Assembly (NCBI GenBank): GCA_002394365.1
Contig: DGTQ01000028.1
Span: forward strand, 1-35,672
Source: Prevotellaceae bacterium UBA4332
Lineage (GTDB): Bacteria > Bacteroidota > Bacteroidia > Bacteroidales > Bacteroidaceae
Direction: 5' to 3'
Length of the DNA stretch: 35,672 nt
How positions within the stretch are numbered: position 1 is the first letter of the stretch; the number at the start of each line of letters is the position of its first letter. Positions 24,019-32,959 of the stretch are shown piece by piece. A program made the position numbers and the translations under genes. The notes beneath the pieces were generated by a model. That model did not search any database, had not been told where the DNA came from, and saw only the letters and a list, made by a program, of their open reading frames with translations.

Positions 24019-24723
24019 ATGAAAGAGAACAGAATCATCAGCGCAGCCATCCTCGCCCTCGGCATTATCATCATGGGATTTGCATTGAAAGGCGGTATTG
24101 ACAATTTCACTAACAAAGACCGTAAAGTCACAGTAAAAGGCTTAGCAGAGAAAGAGGTAAACGCAGACAAAGTAACATGGCCCATACAAACAAAAGAGGT
24201 GGGCAATGACCTCACTGCTCTCTACACCAAAATCAACTCCACCAACACAGCAATAAAGCAATTCCTACTGGCTAACGGCATAAAAGCAGAAGAGATAAGC
24301 ATCAATGCACCCACCGTCATCGACATGTCGGCAGAACGCTATCAGTCTCAGCCCGTTGCCCAGCGTTATAACATCACCTCCACTATCATCGTAACCTCAA
24401 ACAACGTCAAGCTCGTGCGCCAAATCATGGCAAAACAAGTAGAACTGCTCAAGCAGGGCATCGCCATCGTTGACGGAGGTTATGAGAACCCCGTAAAGTA
24501 CGAGTTCGTTGCTTTCCAGAAGATGAAGCCCCAGATGATGACCGAGGCAATAGAGAATGCCGAAAAGACTGCCCAGCAGTTTGCCGAAAACTCTCATAGC
24601 ACCCTCAACAAAATCATCAGTGCCGACCAGGGACAATTCTCCATCGAGAATCGAGACGAAAACACCCAGTACATCAAGAAAGTCCGCGTAGTAACCACAG
24701 TCACCTACTCACTGAAAGATTAA
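24019..24723 (+). CDS. SIMPL-domain (DUF541) exported protein
   Basis: The protein is 234 residues. A hydrophobic segment at about 7-26 (ISAAILALGIIIMGFAL) acts as a signal anchor. The remainder fits the SIMPL/DUF541 fold: KVTVKGLAEKEVNADKVTWPI at the start, TNTAIKQFLLANGIKAEEIS, and a repeating VRVVTTVTYSL end. These oligomeric envelope proteins are widespread and their role is unclear. It is a single-gene unit with its own promoter and terminator, with lysine-rich start MKENR. Confidence 0.85.
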   Translation: MKENRIISAAILALGIIIMGFALKGGIDNFTNKDRKVTVKGLAEKEVNADKVTWPIQTKEVGNDLTALYTKINSTNTAIKQFLLANGIKAEEISINAPTVIDMSAERYQSQPVAQRYNITSTIIVTSNNVKLVRQIMAKQVELLKQGIAIVDGGYENPVKYEFVAFQKMKPQMMTEAIENAEKTAQQFAENSHSTLNKIISADQGQFSIENRDENTQYIKKVRVVTTVTYSLKD

Positions 24724-24767
24724 CCTGTTATAGTTTTCCCTATAATAGTTCTATTGCTATTATATAA

Positions 24768-24808
24768 CAAACAAGGCACCCTCCCAAAATGGGATAGTGC
24801 CTTGTTTG
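24768..24808 (+). terminator. Intrinsic terminator after the SIMPL gene
   Basis: CAAACAAGGCAC (24768-24779) pairs with GTGCCTTGTTTG (24797-24808), with an inner TCCC/GGGA pairing. A modest T-rich stretch follows (TAGTTTTATC). Confidence 0.75.
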
Positions 24809-24921
24809 TAGTTTTATCATGTATTACTTCTTACAATGCTGTATTAGGAAGTTTAGGAAATCATCATATAAAAGCCTCCATTTGCATATTCCCACATTGT
24901 CTTAGTCAACATGGAAACTGT

Positions 24922-25020
24922 CTAATCCTGACAAGTATAGCCTCTTTCCTTTATCAAGGCAAAAGAAAAGCTCTTCCAATAATCCGTTTGCAATAAATAA
25001 TGATACTCCTGCTTAGTCAT
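24922..25020 (-). pseudogene. Fragment of an HNH-endonuclease-like gene
   Basis: From ATG 25020 on the minus strand the frame reads MTKQEYHYLLQTDYWKSFSF and on to IKERGYTCQD, then a stop. That resembles the start of small HNH proteins in which a W-x-x-x-(S/A) helix leads to a CxxC zinc pair; only one cysteine is left before the stop. The same frame continues after the stop for 23 codons with protein-like composition. It is probably a decayed gene at the edge of the defence cluster. Nothing else is seen between 24809 and 25044. Confidence 0.4.
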
Positions 25021-25044
25021 CAGATTATCATACAGTTAAAAATG

Positions 25045-25737
25045 TTAGTTTATATCCATAACATAACAATCATCCACGTATAACATCGTGCCATAATTGC
25101 TATTTATCTCAAAGACAAAATATTCTGTTGTAGGAGGCACTATAATAGTTTCATCAAATGTTTGCCATACATCCAAATCATGTGGCAGATACGTCTTACC
25201 ATATCCGCCACCTCTAACTACATAATAGCCATCCTTTCCATAAAATTCTCTCAGCACATCAGCAGGGATATTAGAGTCCTCTGTGGCATCTGTCCTGAAA
25301 TAACAATACGTCCTTGCACCATTTGCCTTCCACTTGGCAAAACGATAACGGAAACGAATCCTAATTATGTGTCCTGATACCACCTTTACCACTTGTTCTA
25401 CTTTCGCAGTATTTCCGTTTTCCCTTGCCTCCATTTTAGCAGAATAGTAACCACTATATACTACATCATGAGACCTCTTTACATTCGCATTATTAAATAT
25501 TCCCCAACCTGTAGGTATATCATAAGAGAACGGAAACATATTCCATTTTTCCAAGCTACCATTAACTAACAAGTTCTCACTTTCCTTAGTCACTTTATAA
25601 AAGGTCGTACCTTTCTCGTCGTTTGGTCCGCCCTGCTCTAATTCAAATTCACCTGTTTGGCAACCCATCGTAATGAATAACATTATTACAATAGTAAGAA
25701 AGAAAACAAGATTATTATTCAAATATTTAATTCTCAT
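25045..25737 (-). CDS. Putative lipoprotein with carbohydrate-binding-like domain
   Basis: The protein is 230 residues. A hydrophobic stretch (LVFFLTIVIMLFITMG) ends in a cysteine at 26, a plausible though not perfect lipobox. The body has the style of a jelly-roll carbohydrate-binding module: LLVNGSLEKWNMF ... IPTGWGIFNN ... SGYYSAKMEA ... GHIIRIRFRYRF, ending with a YVDDCYVMD stretch. Ligand not known. It lies nine bases after another lipoprotein gene, at the end of the GHKL operon. Whether it belongs functionally to that system or is a passenger cannot be told. Confidence 0.6.
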   Translation of the reverse strand: MRIKYLNNNLVFFLTIVIMLFITMGCQTGEFELEQGGPNDEKGTTFYKVTKESENLLVNGSLEKWNMFPFSYDIPTGWGIFNNANVKRSHDVVYSGYYSAKMEARENGNTAKVEQVVKVVSGHIIRIRFRYRFAKWKANGARTYCYFRTDATEDSNIPADVLREFYGKDGYYVVRGGGYGKTYLPHDLDVWQTFDETIIVPPTTEYFVFEINSNYGTMLYVDDCYVMDIN

Positions 25738-25746
25738 ATTACATGC

Positions 25747-26136
25747 CTATCTCATAATAGGTATTACCATTCTATTGTTCTCTTCCATTGACCACTGAAC
25801 TTGCCAAGTTCTACCATCCTTTTGGTCTAGAAGAATAAAGTTAAACATATTCTTTGTCGGATACAACGTAAAACGACCGTTTTTTGAAGCATTTCCTTCT
25901 ACAAGTGCTTGCCCATTTAACACAACTTCACCACGATAATCATTGTTCACAGAATACTGAACCTGCCATATTTTTCCATTACTTGTATCCAGTTTTAGGA
26001 ATGTCCATATATTCTCTGTGGAAAACATTTCATACCAAGCCTCATCTTTTATTATCTGAGTGGAACATTTCTCTTGTTTACATGCTACAAGCACTAACGA
26101 TAACAACGCAAACAACACAAACAAAATTTTCTTCAT
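25747..26136 (-). CDS. Small lipoprotein with two WQVQ repeats
   Basis: The protein is 129 residues. The lipobox is clear (LSLVLVAC, Cys19). The mature part contains the same ~30-residue unit twice: IWTFLKLDTSNGKIWQVQYS (about 43-62) and MFNFILLDQKDGRTWQVQWS (about 96-115), each followed by an N-rich turn and a strand. Such WQVQ(W/Y)S units occur in many uncharacterised Bacteroidota proteins. No reaction can be assigned. It starts 19 bases after the DUF6339-like gene, suggesting the same transcript. Confidence 0.7.
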   Translation of the reverse strand: MKKILFVLFALLSLVLVACKQEKCSTQIIKDEAWYEMFSTENIWTFLKLDTSNGKIWQVQYSVNNDYRGEVVLNGQALVEGNASKNGRFTLYPTKNMFNFILLDQKDGRTWQVQWSMEENNRMVIPIMR

Positions 26137-26155
26137 AGTTTATTCTATTTACTTA

Positions 26156-26935
26156 TTATATTTGACTTAAATCATTGTACAATCTTTCATCACTAAGATT
26201 TTCCAGTTTCGTGACAGATATTATTTTTTCTTTCATTGAGGTGCACACTTCATAGAAAAAATCTCGTTTCATATACGCAAGTTGTTTTACCGCACCTAGA
26301 CGATTAAAATATTTAGATATAAAACGTCCTCGATACTCAAAAGCCGTAGTAGTAATCTCTGGGTTGTCTTTAAGGAAAGAAAGTATTCCTATCATTGCCT
26401 CACGATGACGTATAAGCTGATATGAACCCAAAGTTATAACACGTAGGGTGTAGTTTTTAAATAAAACTTCTGTTAGTTCATACTTGTTTTCCCTTTCATC
26501 ATCAACTGTGTTATACACACTCCACCACATTGACGCTATTGCATTACGTAACAGACCATTAGTTCCTATAAACCAGTGATCAATAATATAATCTGCTGTG
26601 CAATCTACATCTTTAACTTTTGGCCATCTCTTTTGTGCATAAGAGAACAAGTCTACATGAGTTAGATAAGCCCAAAAAGACTCATTAGAAGCAAGGAGGG
26701 GAGAGATATTTTTATATGCTTCATATATTGCAATTGCCGATTGAAAATCATCTTCCCATACTCCATCAAGTTTTAGCGCTAATCCTTCTGGTTCATACAC
26801 ATTGGCAAGACGTTTTACTTGGGTAGCATCAACTTCAAACACTTCGGACTTATATAGAGGAATTGAGATTTCGGACTTTACAGCATCACGTAAAGTTTTC
26901 ATATAACTTTCTCTGAATGTTCTTTGTAATTGCAT
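26156..26935 (-). CDS. DUF6339-like protein of the GHKL operon
   Basis: The protein is 259 residues, without signal or membrane segments. The central region, ESFWAYLTHVDLFSYAQKRWP (about 84-104) and IDHWFIGTNGLLRNAIASMWW (about 113-133), resembles DUF6339, which I recall from defence-like gene clusters; this is from memory, not a search. The function is not known. It follows the unknown middle gene by three bases, so the two are tightly coupled. The last helix-rich third (FYEVCTSMKEKIISVTKLENL) has no recognised motif. Confidence 0.6.
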   Translation of the reverse strand: MQLQRTFRESYMKTLRDAVKSEISIPLYKSEVFEVDATQVKRLANVYEPEGLALKLDGVWEDDFQSAIAIYEAYKNISPLLASNESFWAYLTHVDLFSYAQKRWPKVKDVDCTADYIIDHWFIGTNGLLRNAIASMWWSVYNTVDDERENKYELTEVLFKNYTLRVITLGSYQLIRHREAMIGILSFLKDNPEITTTAFEYRGRFISKYFNRLGAVKQLAYMKRDFFYEVCTSMKEKIISVTKLENLSDERLYNDLSQI

Positions 26936-26938
26936 ATT

Positions 26939-27790
26939 TTATTCCTCCGTTTGATTAGGTGAAGATGTAACGATATGATTAAAAAGTCGTAAGTAAGGGT
27001 CTTTTAAAAGACGCTGGGCAAGCATCGGAATATTGGATGGCTCATCTAAGTCATGTATAGAAAAACCTTCTTCATTTTGAAGACGATAGATAATAGTCTT
27101 GGCCCATGTAGTTTCCGTATGCCCTTCCATATTAAGTAAAGCATAGGTCAAAGCATTAAGTACCAACGATGAATGAATAACTTCTGCCGAGCCTTTTACT
27201 ATAGGGCTACAGTATAATTGATAGTGTGTTGGAGGTAAGTGAATTTCTATCTTATTTCCAGATATGTCGAAAAAAACCTGTTCATGTAAGTTACTTTCAC
27301 GTATCTGCATAAACGAGCCTGCTGCTTGCAGTTTGTCATATCGGATATCTGCATCATAATGGAATTGCGGGAAAGAAACCAACAAATCACCTGGAGATAA
27401 ATTAAATCTAAAACCTTCATAATCAGGATTAAAACCTTTATTTTTATATCCAATAATATTCTCCTTGACAGATACAAAACAATTAAAGTTTATGCGTCCA
27501 TTAATAGAATGACGTGGTAAAACAATCGTAAACCCAGGTTCTTTAGATATTACGCAACGTCTAAGCATTGTACGAGCACAATCATATTCACAAGAATATT
27601 CTGCCTTACCTATGTTTATTAGCTGATGAATATCCGGATTGTCAAACTTTAATTCAATCTTGAATGTGAAGTTGCGGGCATCTGCAGTTAAGATAAATCC
27701 TACAGCATCCTCACCTAACATTGGTAAGATGTCGTCACTAATTCCTAAAACAGGATATGGAAGTGATATGTTATTTAAGTTCATAAGCAT
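26939..27790 (-). CDS. Unrecognised protein between GHKL ATPase and DUF6339-like genes
   Basis: The protein is 283 residues (281 if the second ATG at 27784 is used). I do not recognise it. It appears cytoplasmic and mostly beta-strand in the first two thirds (FTFKIELKFDN, INFNCFVSV, KIEIHLPPTHY), ending in a helical region (SLVLNALTYALLNME ... AKTIIYRLQNEEG). The start overlaps the GHKL gene by 14-20 bases, strong evidence for co-translation and for a shared complex. Confidence 0.65.
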   Translation of the reverse strand: MLMNLNNISLPYPVLGISDDILPMLGEDAVGFILTADARNFTFKIELKFDNPDIHQLINIGKAEYSCEYDCARTMLRRCVISKEPGFTIVLPRHSINGRINFNCFVSVKENIIGYKNKGFNPDYEGFRFNLSPGDLLVSFPQFHYDADIRYDKLQAAGSFMQIRESNLHEQVFFDISGNKIEIHLPPTHYQLYCSPIVKGSAEVIHSSLVLNALTYALLNMEGHTETTWAKTIIYRLQNEEGFSIHDLDEPSNIPMLAQRLLKDPYLRLFNHIVTSSPNQTEE

Positions 27791-29747
27791 CTAATTTAAC
27801 TGCATGTTTCATATTATCTGCAAATACTATACTCAGCACATTCTTACCTTGAGCGATATGAAGGTCTGATATTGAGTTTGCGTTTATTTTTCCACCAAGG
27901 GAACAACTTTTTATAGCCACTATATCATCCGTTTGTTCTCCACCAACAATTAAGTCTATACGTCCATTTTGAATTTCATAGTCTGAGTGAATTATTATGT
28001 TGTGAACAATTTGTCCATTTACTACTTGAGCAAACGAACGATATCTCACGGGAACTTCCATAAGCATCGTACCTTGTATACCTTCTTTAGAATCTCCAAA
28101 ATGTCCCTCTATACGCTTTGGCGAAAGTCCTCCACCACCTCGATTTTTCTTTTTTTGCGTACCATGACCACTGAGGTGTCCGCCATCCTTATTACGTTCT
28201 TGATTTTCTTCTACACTATCAGTAACCATCACCTTACCTATTGCTGTAGTGTCTACAATAGGTGAATTGATAGGATTACTACTTATCTCTGTAGTAATAG
28301 AGTTCCCCTCATCCTCTTTTTGGTCCACTGCCTCACCTATAAGAGATTCATTTTCAAAATCATCATCTTCTTCAACAGCTGTTGGAATGTAAAGGAACTC
28401 TTCCAAACCTTGAATTTGCTGAACAGATTCTGAATGGTTAGAAAACATTTGCTCCATCACTTTGATAATGAAACTATCTATCTCTTGGATAGCATCACGT
28501 CCAGTGGATACATTTTTACCTTTTTCCTTCCAGTTTGACGAAGACCATTCATTATGAGCAGGATTTTCTGTTTTACGCAATATTTCATTGCCATTACGGT
28601 CCTCACACACAAATACTCCATAGAATCCATAGGAACTCTGCGTCCTTCTCGCCTTAACCAACATAAGAGGTCGTCGCATATACAACACCTTATCAGTCGC
28701 TTTTTTATCTTTCTTTGCAAAGAAACGTACTTTTCCAACTACCGGGAGTGTATCTTCTATAACTATATGTTTCGCATCAATGTTGGCATTATGAACAGCT
28801 TCCCAATAAGGACGTGGATTATAGTGTTTTTCCCTTCGAACCGTATCATGCTCGTCATGAAATAACTCTTCCATAAACTGTGGCAAAGTTTCGCTATTTA
28901 TATCATTGTGATTTATTGATACCTCAAGCTTTTTATTTTCAATAGCAAACCAGAAGTTTCTTAGCACTGCCTCTTTCATCTCATTAAAAATACTCTGTTT
29001 ATCAGAAGCATCTATACCTAAAATAAAGATATCTGTGCCTGATTCTTCTCGTTGAAATCTTGATGGTATATTTTTTTTGTTCGTTATTGGCTCTCCATTA
29101 TTGTTATCATAATATCCAACAGAAACGCGAAGATTATGATCACATTCTAACTCATGAGTACAAAGGGAAGATACTCCTTCAAAAAAATAACGTCCATCTT
29201 TTGTTTGAGTTGATACAAATATAGTCCTTAGAGGAGATATGTAAAAATATGCAGCTTTACCATAGCCATAAGAACCACCTGCTGTTGCATCTGATTTTGC
29301 AGATACTCCTGCTGCACGAACAAATGCGTAGAAAGGACAAGATGTATCACCTTTAATATAATCCATTCCTATCGTGTTATAATCAGAAACCTTTATATAG
29401 TAAAGGTCATCATATTTAGATAGTGAACCGAGATAATCTAACATTGGTTGATAAGTCATCTTAGCATCCTCATTAGAAGGAAAATGTTCAATACAACCTC
29501 GGATATGCTTTTCCAATTCAAAAAAGTTACTATACTCATTTGCTCTTATCCTACTAATCGTATATTCCATACGAACAGGCTGCGTTTTATCTAATGGTAC
29601 ATCAAGCGAGTTTTGTATAGACTCACGTATTAACGAAGCATATGGAGTTTTCTTAAAATTATCTTGCATTGGATCGTTTGGTCCTTCCTCACGACCTCCA
29701 AGTTGCTCCGCAAAATGCCATTTACAATTCAATTCAAGGTTGCTCAT
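27771..29747 (-). CDS. GHKL-fold ATPase (MORC/MutL/Hsp90-like)
   Basis: The protein is 658 residues. The ATP-binding motifs of the GHKL fold are seen: N-box LIRESIQNSLD (about 39-49), the YYIKVSDYNTIGM stretch (about 116-128, DxG/N-like) and the glycine lid AGGSYGYGKAAYF (about 156-168). The middle part (about 270-440) would be the transducer. A low-complexity linker (HLSGHGTQKKKNRGGGG) leads to a C-terminal beta domain of about 120 residues. Related GHKL ATPases occur in several anti-phage and restriction-linked operons. Followed by two overlapping or adjoining unknown genes. Confidence 0.78.
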   Translation of the reverse strand: MSNLELNCKWHFAEQLGGREEGPNDPMQDNFKKTPYASLIRESIQNSLDVPLDKTQPVRMEYTISRIRANEYSNFFELEKHIRGCIEHFPSNEDAKMTYQPMLDYLGSLSKYDDLYYIKVSDYNTIGMDYIKGDTSCPFYAFVRAAGVSAKSDATAGGSYGYGKAAYFYISPLRTIFVSTQTKDGRYFFEGVSSLCTHELECDHNLRVSVGYYDNNNGEPITNKKNIPSRFQREESGTDIFILGIDASDKQSIFNEMKEAVLRNFWFAIENKKLEVSINHNDINSETLPQFMEELFHDEHDTVRREKHYNPRPYWEAVHNANIDAKHIVIEDTLPVVGKVRFFAKKDKKATDKVLYMRRPLMLVKARRTQSSYGFYGVFVCEDRNGNEILRKTENPAHNEWSSSNWKEKGKNVSTGRDAIQEIDSFIIKVMEQMFSNHSESVQQIQGLEEFLYIPTAVEEDDDFENESLIGEAVDQKEDEGNSITTEISSNPINSPIVDTTAIGKVMVTDSVEENQERNKDGGHLSGHGTQKKKNRGGGGLSPKRIEGHFGDSKEGIQGTMLMEVPVRYRSFAQVVNGQIVHNIIIHSDYEIQNGRIDLIVGGEQTDDIVAIKSCSLGGKINANSISDLHIAQGKNVLSIVFADNMKHAVKLDAYELK

Positions 29748-29796
29748 TTTTTTCTTATGATTTTATCATTTCATCCTTTTTATCGTTTATGCTTTT

Positions 29797-29820
29797 ACGA
29801 TATTGCAATATGTCACGATA
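29797..29820. promoter_or_regulatory. Palindromic element upstream of the GHKL gene
   Basis: The 12-bp palindrome ATATTGCAATAT (29800-29811) lies between two ACGATA copies (29797-29802, 29815-29820; 18 bases apart), about 50-70 bases before the GHKL start in the only sizeable gap of the gene run (128 bases). It could be an operator for a separate GHKL promoter; I see no clean TAnnTTTG box. Confidence 0.3.
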
Positions 29821-29875
29821 TCATTATACGTGTATTAAATTTGAAATTTATTTATTAGTCACACATATAATAATT

Positions 29876-30982
29876 TCAACAATAGTCATCAAATACATCC
29901 CCACCTGTCCATTCTCGATTAAGACCTAACAAGAAATATTTTCTCGCACCATCTTCTTGAAAGAACATATGTTTACTTTCATGATAATATTTGCCATCTT
30001 TATACGTAATTTTTGCCAATGACCAAGGTTTTATTCCCGTTCCTTCGCACATTACATAAAGCGATTGTTTATCATCTGTAAAATCTGCATCTATAACCTT
30101 AGTCTCTCCGTATACATTCCGAGTAAAAATAGTTCCCTTTATCAATCTTGATTTATAGTCTTCCAAAGGAGAATCACAGTCCCATATGGGACAACAAGGA
30201 AATTCGGTTGGAGTTACCCAGTTAACTTGTAGCGCATTAGGTGTAATTGCATTAATTATTGTATCATGATTCCCTACTATTTCCTTTTCTGCAATAGCAG
30301 GTATTTTCTGAGTTGTATTTAATAATGGGGAGACATTTTCATTTTTGAAAATTGAGTGCTTTAATTTCTCAATTGTTCCTTTCGGTTTATCCTTTATATC
30401 AACAAACACAGGAACAACATCTTTTTGTTTTGTCAATACCCACTCGCCCAAACTTCCGACCCTATAAGACTTTGCTCCTTGCTCCACCCACGTCATCATA
30501 TTCTTCAACGTAATTTGAGCTTCTTCTTTCGTTACGCTTCTCATCCAACTAAAATTATAATCAACGTGTTCATGTCCATATAATATTGATGGATTTTTAA
30601 GGAAATCTTCTATACTGCCACATATGTTTTCTATTCTGGCACGAGTTATAGGATTATTAAGTACATTTTCTAATCTTGTCAACCATCGCAAGTTTTCTGG
30701 TCTATTGTTTCTACGATTTGTATCTATATGGTCGACAACAAACTCTTTTGATGGTGGATTACCATGAAAAGCAAAAGCAACTATTCTGTGTACGCTCTCA
30801 CCAGCAATTTCCATGTAACCACTCTTCACATTTGGTTTTCCAAAAGTCCAAATATTGTCAAGTTTCCTAACCTTTTTTCCTTCTTGAGAATGACGCATAA
30901 CTGCTCCATTATCTCTAACAGAGTAATGTTCATCCTTATAAATGCATTCTCGCAATTCTATATAGTCATTGATATCTACCAT
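29876..30982 (-). CDS. HNH endonuclease (NUMOD4-like N-terminus)
   Basis: The protein is 368 residues. Residues about 20-75 (YSVRDNGAVMRHSQEGK ... GYMEIAGESVHRIVAFAFHG) resemble the NUMOD4-type DNA-binding segment of phage and homing HNH enzymes. The HNH core is VVDHIDTNRRNNRPENLRWL (about 82-101). The remaining 260 residues are not recognised; a C-terminal beta-rich part has WSLAKITYKDGKYYHE. It is probably a metal-dependent DNA nickase or nuclease. It starts five bases after the methyltransferase-HIT gene stops, so it is coupled to it. Could be a free-standing endonuclease that joined the operon. Confidence 0.78.
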   Translation of the reverse strand: MVDINDYIELRECIYKDEHYSVRDNGAVMRHSQEGKKVRKLDNIWTFGKPNVKSGYMEIAGESVHRIVAFAFHGNPPSKEFVVDHIDTNRRNNRPENLRWLTRLENVLNNPITRARIENICGSIEDFLKNPSILYGHEHVDYNFSWMRSVTKEEAQITLKNMMTWVEQGAKSYRVGSLGEWVLTKQKDVVPVFVDIKDKPKGTIEKLKHSIFKNENVSPLLNTTQKIPAIAEKEIVGNHDTIINAITPNALQVNWVTPTEFPCCPIWDCDSPLEDYKSRLIKGTIFTRNVYGETKVIDADFTDDKQSLYVMCEGTGIKPWSLAKITYKDGKYYHESKHMFFQEDGARKYFLLGLNREWTGGDVFDDYC

Positions 30983-30987
30983 ATCTT

Positions 30988-31851
30988 TTAGTATTTCTGC
31001 TTACTTGGTATCACACCTCTTACCCCACCCTTCGGATTGGGGACATCGCCTTTGTAGCGAGGAATGAGGTGCATGTGACAATGGAAGACGGACTGACCTG
31101 CTGCTTCATTGACGTTGATGCCTATATTGTAACCATCTGGTTGGAATCGCTCTTCTACCTTTTGCTTTACATATTGCAGGACTACATTCATAGCTTCTCG
31201 CTCATGGTTTGTAAGGTCGAAGTAGTTGACCACATGTCGTTTAGGGATGATGAGAGCATGACCTGGCGATACTGGATAACCATCATAGAAGGCTACACAG
31301 GTGGCTGTCTCACATATTATCTCCACCTTTCTTGACAGTTTGCAGAATGGGCATTTTTCTCCTTCCTTACGAGGCAACTTATTGAAATGGTTGTACTGGT
31401 ACATTTCATAAGTGCTATTCTTGACTATGCTCCTGAAGGGCAAAACCACATTGCACTGATAGGTATATTGTTTGTGGATAGCATGAAGACGGAATCCTTC
31501 TTCTTCAAGGTCTCTGCGAACTGCGAAATAGGCTGTTCCTTTGGGTGAAAGGAGGTTGGTGACATTCATCAGCACCTCTGCCTGGGCATAGGGTTCAAGT
31601 ACGTTTAATACATAGTTGCAGATGATGGTATCAAACTTACCTTCTGGATAGTCTGGTCTATAGTAATAATCATAACCAGTGATGTCATAACCTTGCTTTT
31701 TCAGCTCGTCTGTATCGAAACCAAAGCCACATCCATAGTCAAGTATTCTGCCTTGCAAAAGGTCATGCTTCTGCAAATAGCGAGTGGGAACAGAAAGGTC
31801 TGTTCGCTTTATGGCTGTGAGGTATGGATGGTTTATCTTCTCTGGTTCCAT
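30988..31851 (-). CDS. Class I SAM methyltransferase fused to HIT hydrolase
   Basis: The protein is 287 residues from ATG 31851, preferred over an earlier TTG at 31872 that lies within the upstream gene. The first ~140 residues are a Rossmann methyltransferase: ILDYGCGFGFDTDELKK (about 36-52, motif I) and FDTIICNYVLNVL. The second half is a HIT domain with a CPFC zinc-like pair (about 168) and the catalytic FHCHMHLIPRYKGD (about 255-268). HIT enzymes cleave nucleotide-phosphate or -adenylate bonds. The combination suggests base or nucleotide modification plus removal of an adenylated product. Target unknown. It lies between two HNH nuclease genes. Confidence 0.82.
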   Translation of the reverse strand: MEPEKINHPYLTAIKRTDLSVPTRYLQKHDLLQGRILDYGCGFGFDTDELKKQGYDITGYDYYYRPDYPEGKFDTIICNYVLNVLEPYAQAEVLMNVTNLLSPKGTAYFAVRRDLEEEGFRLHAIHKQYTYQCNVVLPFRSIVKNSTYEMYQYNHFNKLPRKEGEKCPFCKLSRKVEIICETATCVAFYDGYPVSPGHALIIPKRHVVNYFDLTNHEREAMNVVLQYVKQKVEERFQPDGYNIGINVNEAAGQSVFHCHMHLIPRYKGDVPNPKGGVRGVIPSKQKY

Positions 31852-31859
31852 GATGGTGG

Positions 31860-32930
31860 CTAGTATTTCCAAGTTTCAAAGCCCATGTTGAGAGCTATCT
31901 GGTTAAGAGGATTAAATACTTTCTCAAAGACAGTTCTGAACGCTCCTTTGCTCATGTCTGCCAACTGTTGGGGAGTATAGCCTAAGGATATATAGTCTTC
32001 AAGTATCTTAGGGGCTGCACCTGCTTTGAGCACCACCTTTAGCGAGCGCTGCTGCAAGTCTGCCAGTTTGGGCAAATATATATCCATCTGTGGCAAACGG
32101 TCATTCTTGGATGAATTTATGCTGCTATCGGATGGTACAAGGTTCCACAGAAGATCGTGGGTTAAGAAACTCCAAGGTACAAAGTGATCAAGAACATAGG
32201 CTTTGGGATGAAGTTCTATATCTGTATATATACAATGTATGGGTTCACCCAACTCCATCACCATATCCCAATACTCATGTTGCTTGGTAAGAGGATTTCT
32301 CGTCTCTGGTCGAATAAGCTTACTGGGTATTGCTGGCACATTAGGATTCCTTGCCTGAAGGAAAGTTGCAAGGTTCCAGTAGGTAAAGTCAACAAGGATG
32401 TTATAATGTTTCTGCAAATATGAGCTCCAGGCCTCATTGAGCACAATGTAGAAATCATCCTCTTTCTTATGCAGGGAGTAAAGACAGTTGTTTTCAAACT
32501 TCTGAGAACGGGCTATTGTGTCGTTATCGCTGGTGTATCTTATCCAAGGGCTGAGAAAACGATAGGGAACATTCAGGGTGAGTATTTCCAGCTGGTCTCT
32601 TATCACCTTGTCATTTACTCTTTCTTTCAGCATGCCTACGATTGTCTCTTTATTGGCATCTATGGGTATCTGAGTTATCTTATGCAGTATGGTAACTATA
32701 TCGAAGAGTGAATCACTCTTGCCAAAGGACAGACGGAAATAGTGTATAGGATACCAAGCATTTGCCACCATTCTAATCACTATATCCCACACACTGATTC
32801 GCAGATTATTTCTTTTTACCAATATCTGCAATATTGAGAGAAACCAGAAAAATTTGTAAGTAGCAGTTGTATGAGTAAATACTTTTCCTAGCTTTTCAGT
32901 TTTAAGTGTATCTGACTGAGGTAGTGACAT
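31860..32930 (-). CDS. HNH-domain protein, first gene of the defence-like operon
   Basis: The protein is 356 residues. The HNH motif is VLDHFVPWSFLTHDLLWNLV followed by SINSSKNDRLP (about 245-280), the form in which the asparagine lies in NSSKND. The first 240 residues are helical and not recognised; they may bind DNA or a partner. It is the first gene behind a consensus promoter (33034-33004) with palindromes in the leader, and the methyltransferase-HIT start lies eight bases beyond its stop. Probable role: cutting of foreign DNA or RNA, controlled by or paired with the fusion protein. Confidence 0.75.
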   Translation of the reverse strand: MSLPQSDTLKTEKLGKVFTHTTATYKFFWFLSILQILVKRNNLRISVWDIVIRMVANAWYPIHYFRLSFGKSDSLFDIVTILHKITQIPIDANKETIVGMLKERVNDKVIRDQLEILTLNVPYRFLSPWIRYTSDNDTIARSQKFENNCLYSLHKKEDDFYIVLNEAWSSYLQKHYNILVDFTYWNLATFLQARNPNVPAIPSKLIRPETRNPLTKQHEYWDMVMELGEPIHCIYTDIELHPKAYVLDHFVPWSFLTHDLLWNLVPSDSSINSSKNDRLPQMDIYLPKLADLQQRSLKVVLKAGAAPKILEDYISLGYTPQQLADMSKGAFRTVFEKVFNPLNQIALNMGFETWKY

Positions 32931-32959
32931 CTTTTAGGTTTTCCTTTTGTATCAGGTTA

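Noticed and set aside
31852..31872. Earlier TTG start for the methyltransferase-HIT protein
   Set aside because: It lies within the end of the upstream HNH gene; the ATG at 31851, eight bases beyond that stop, gives a more natural start.
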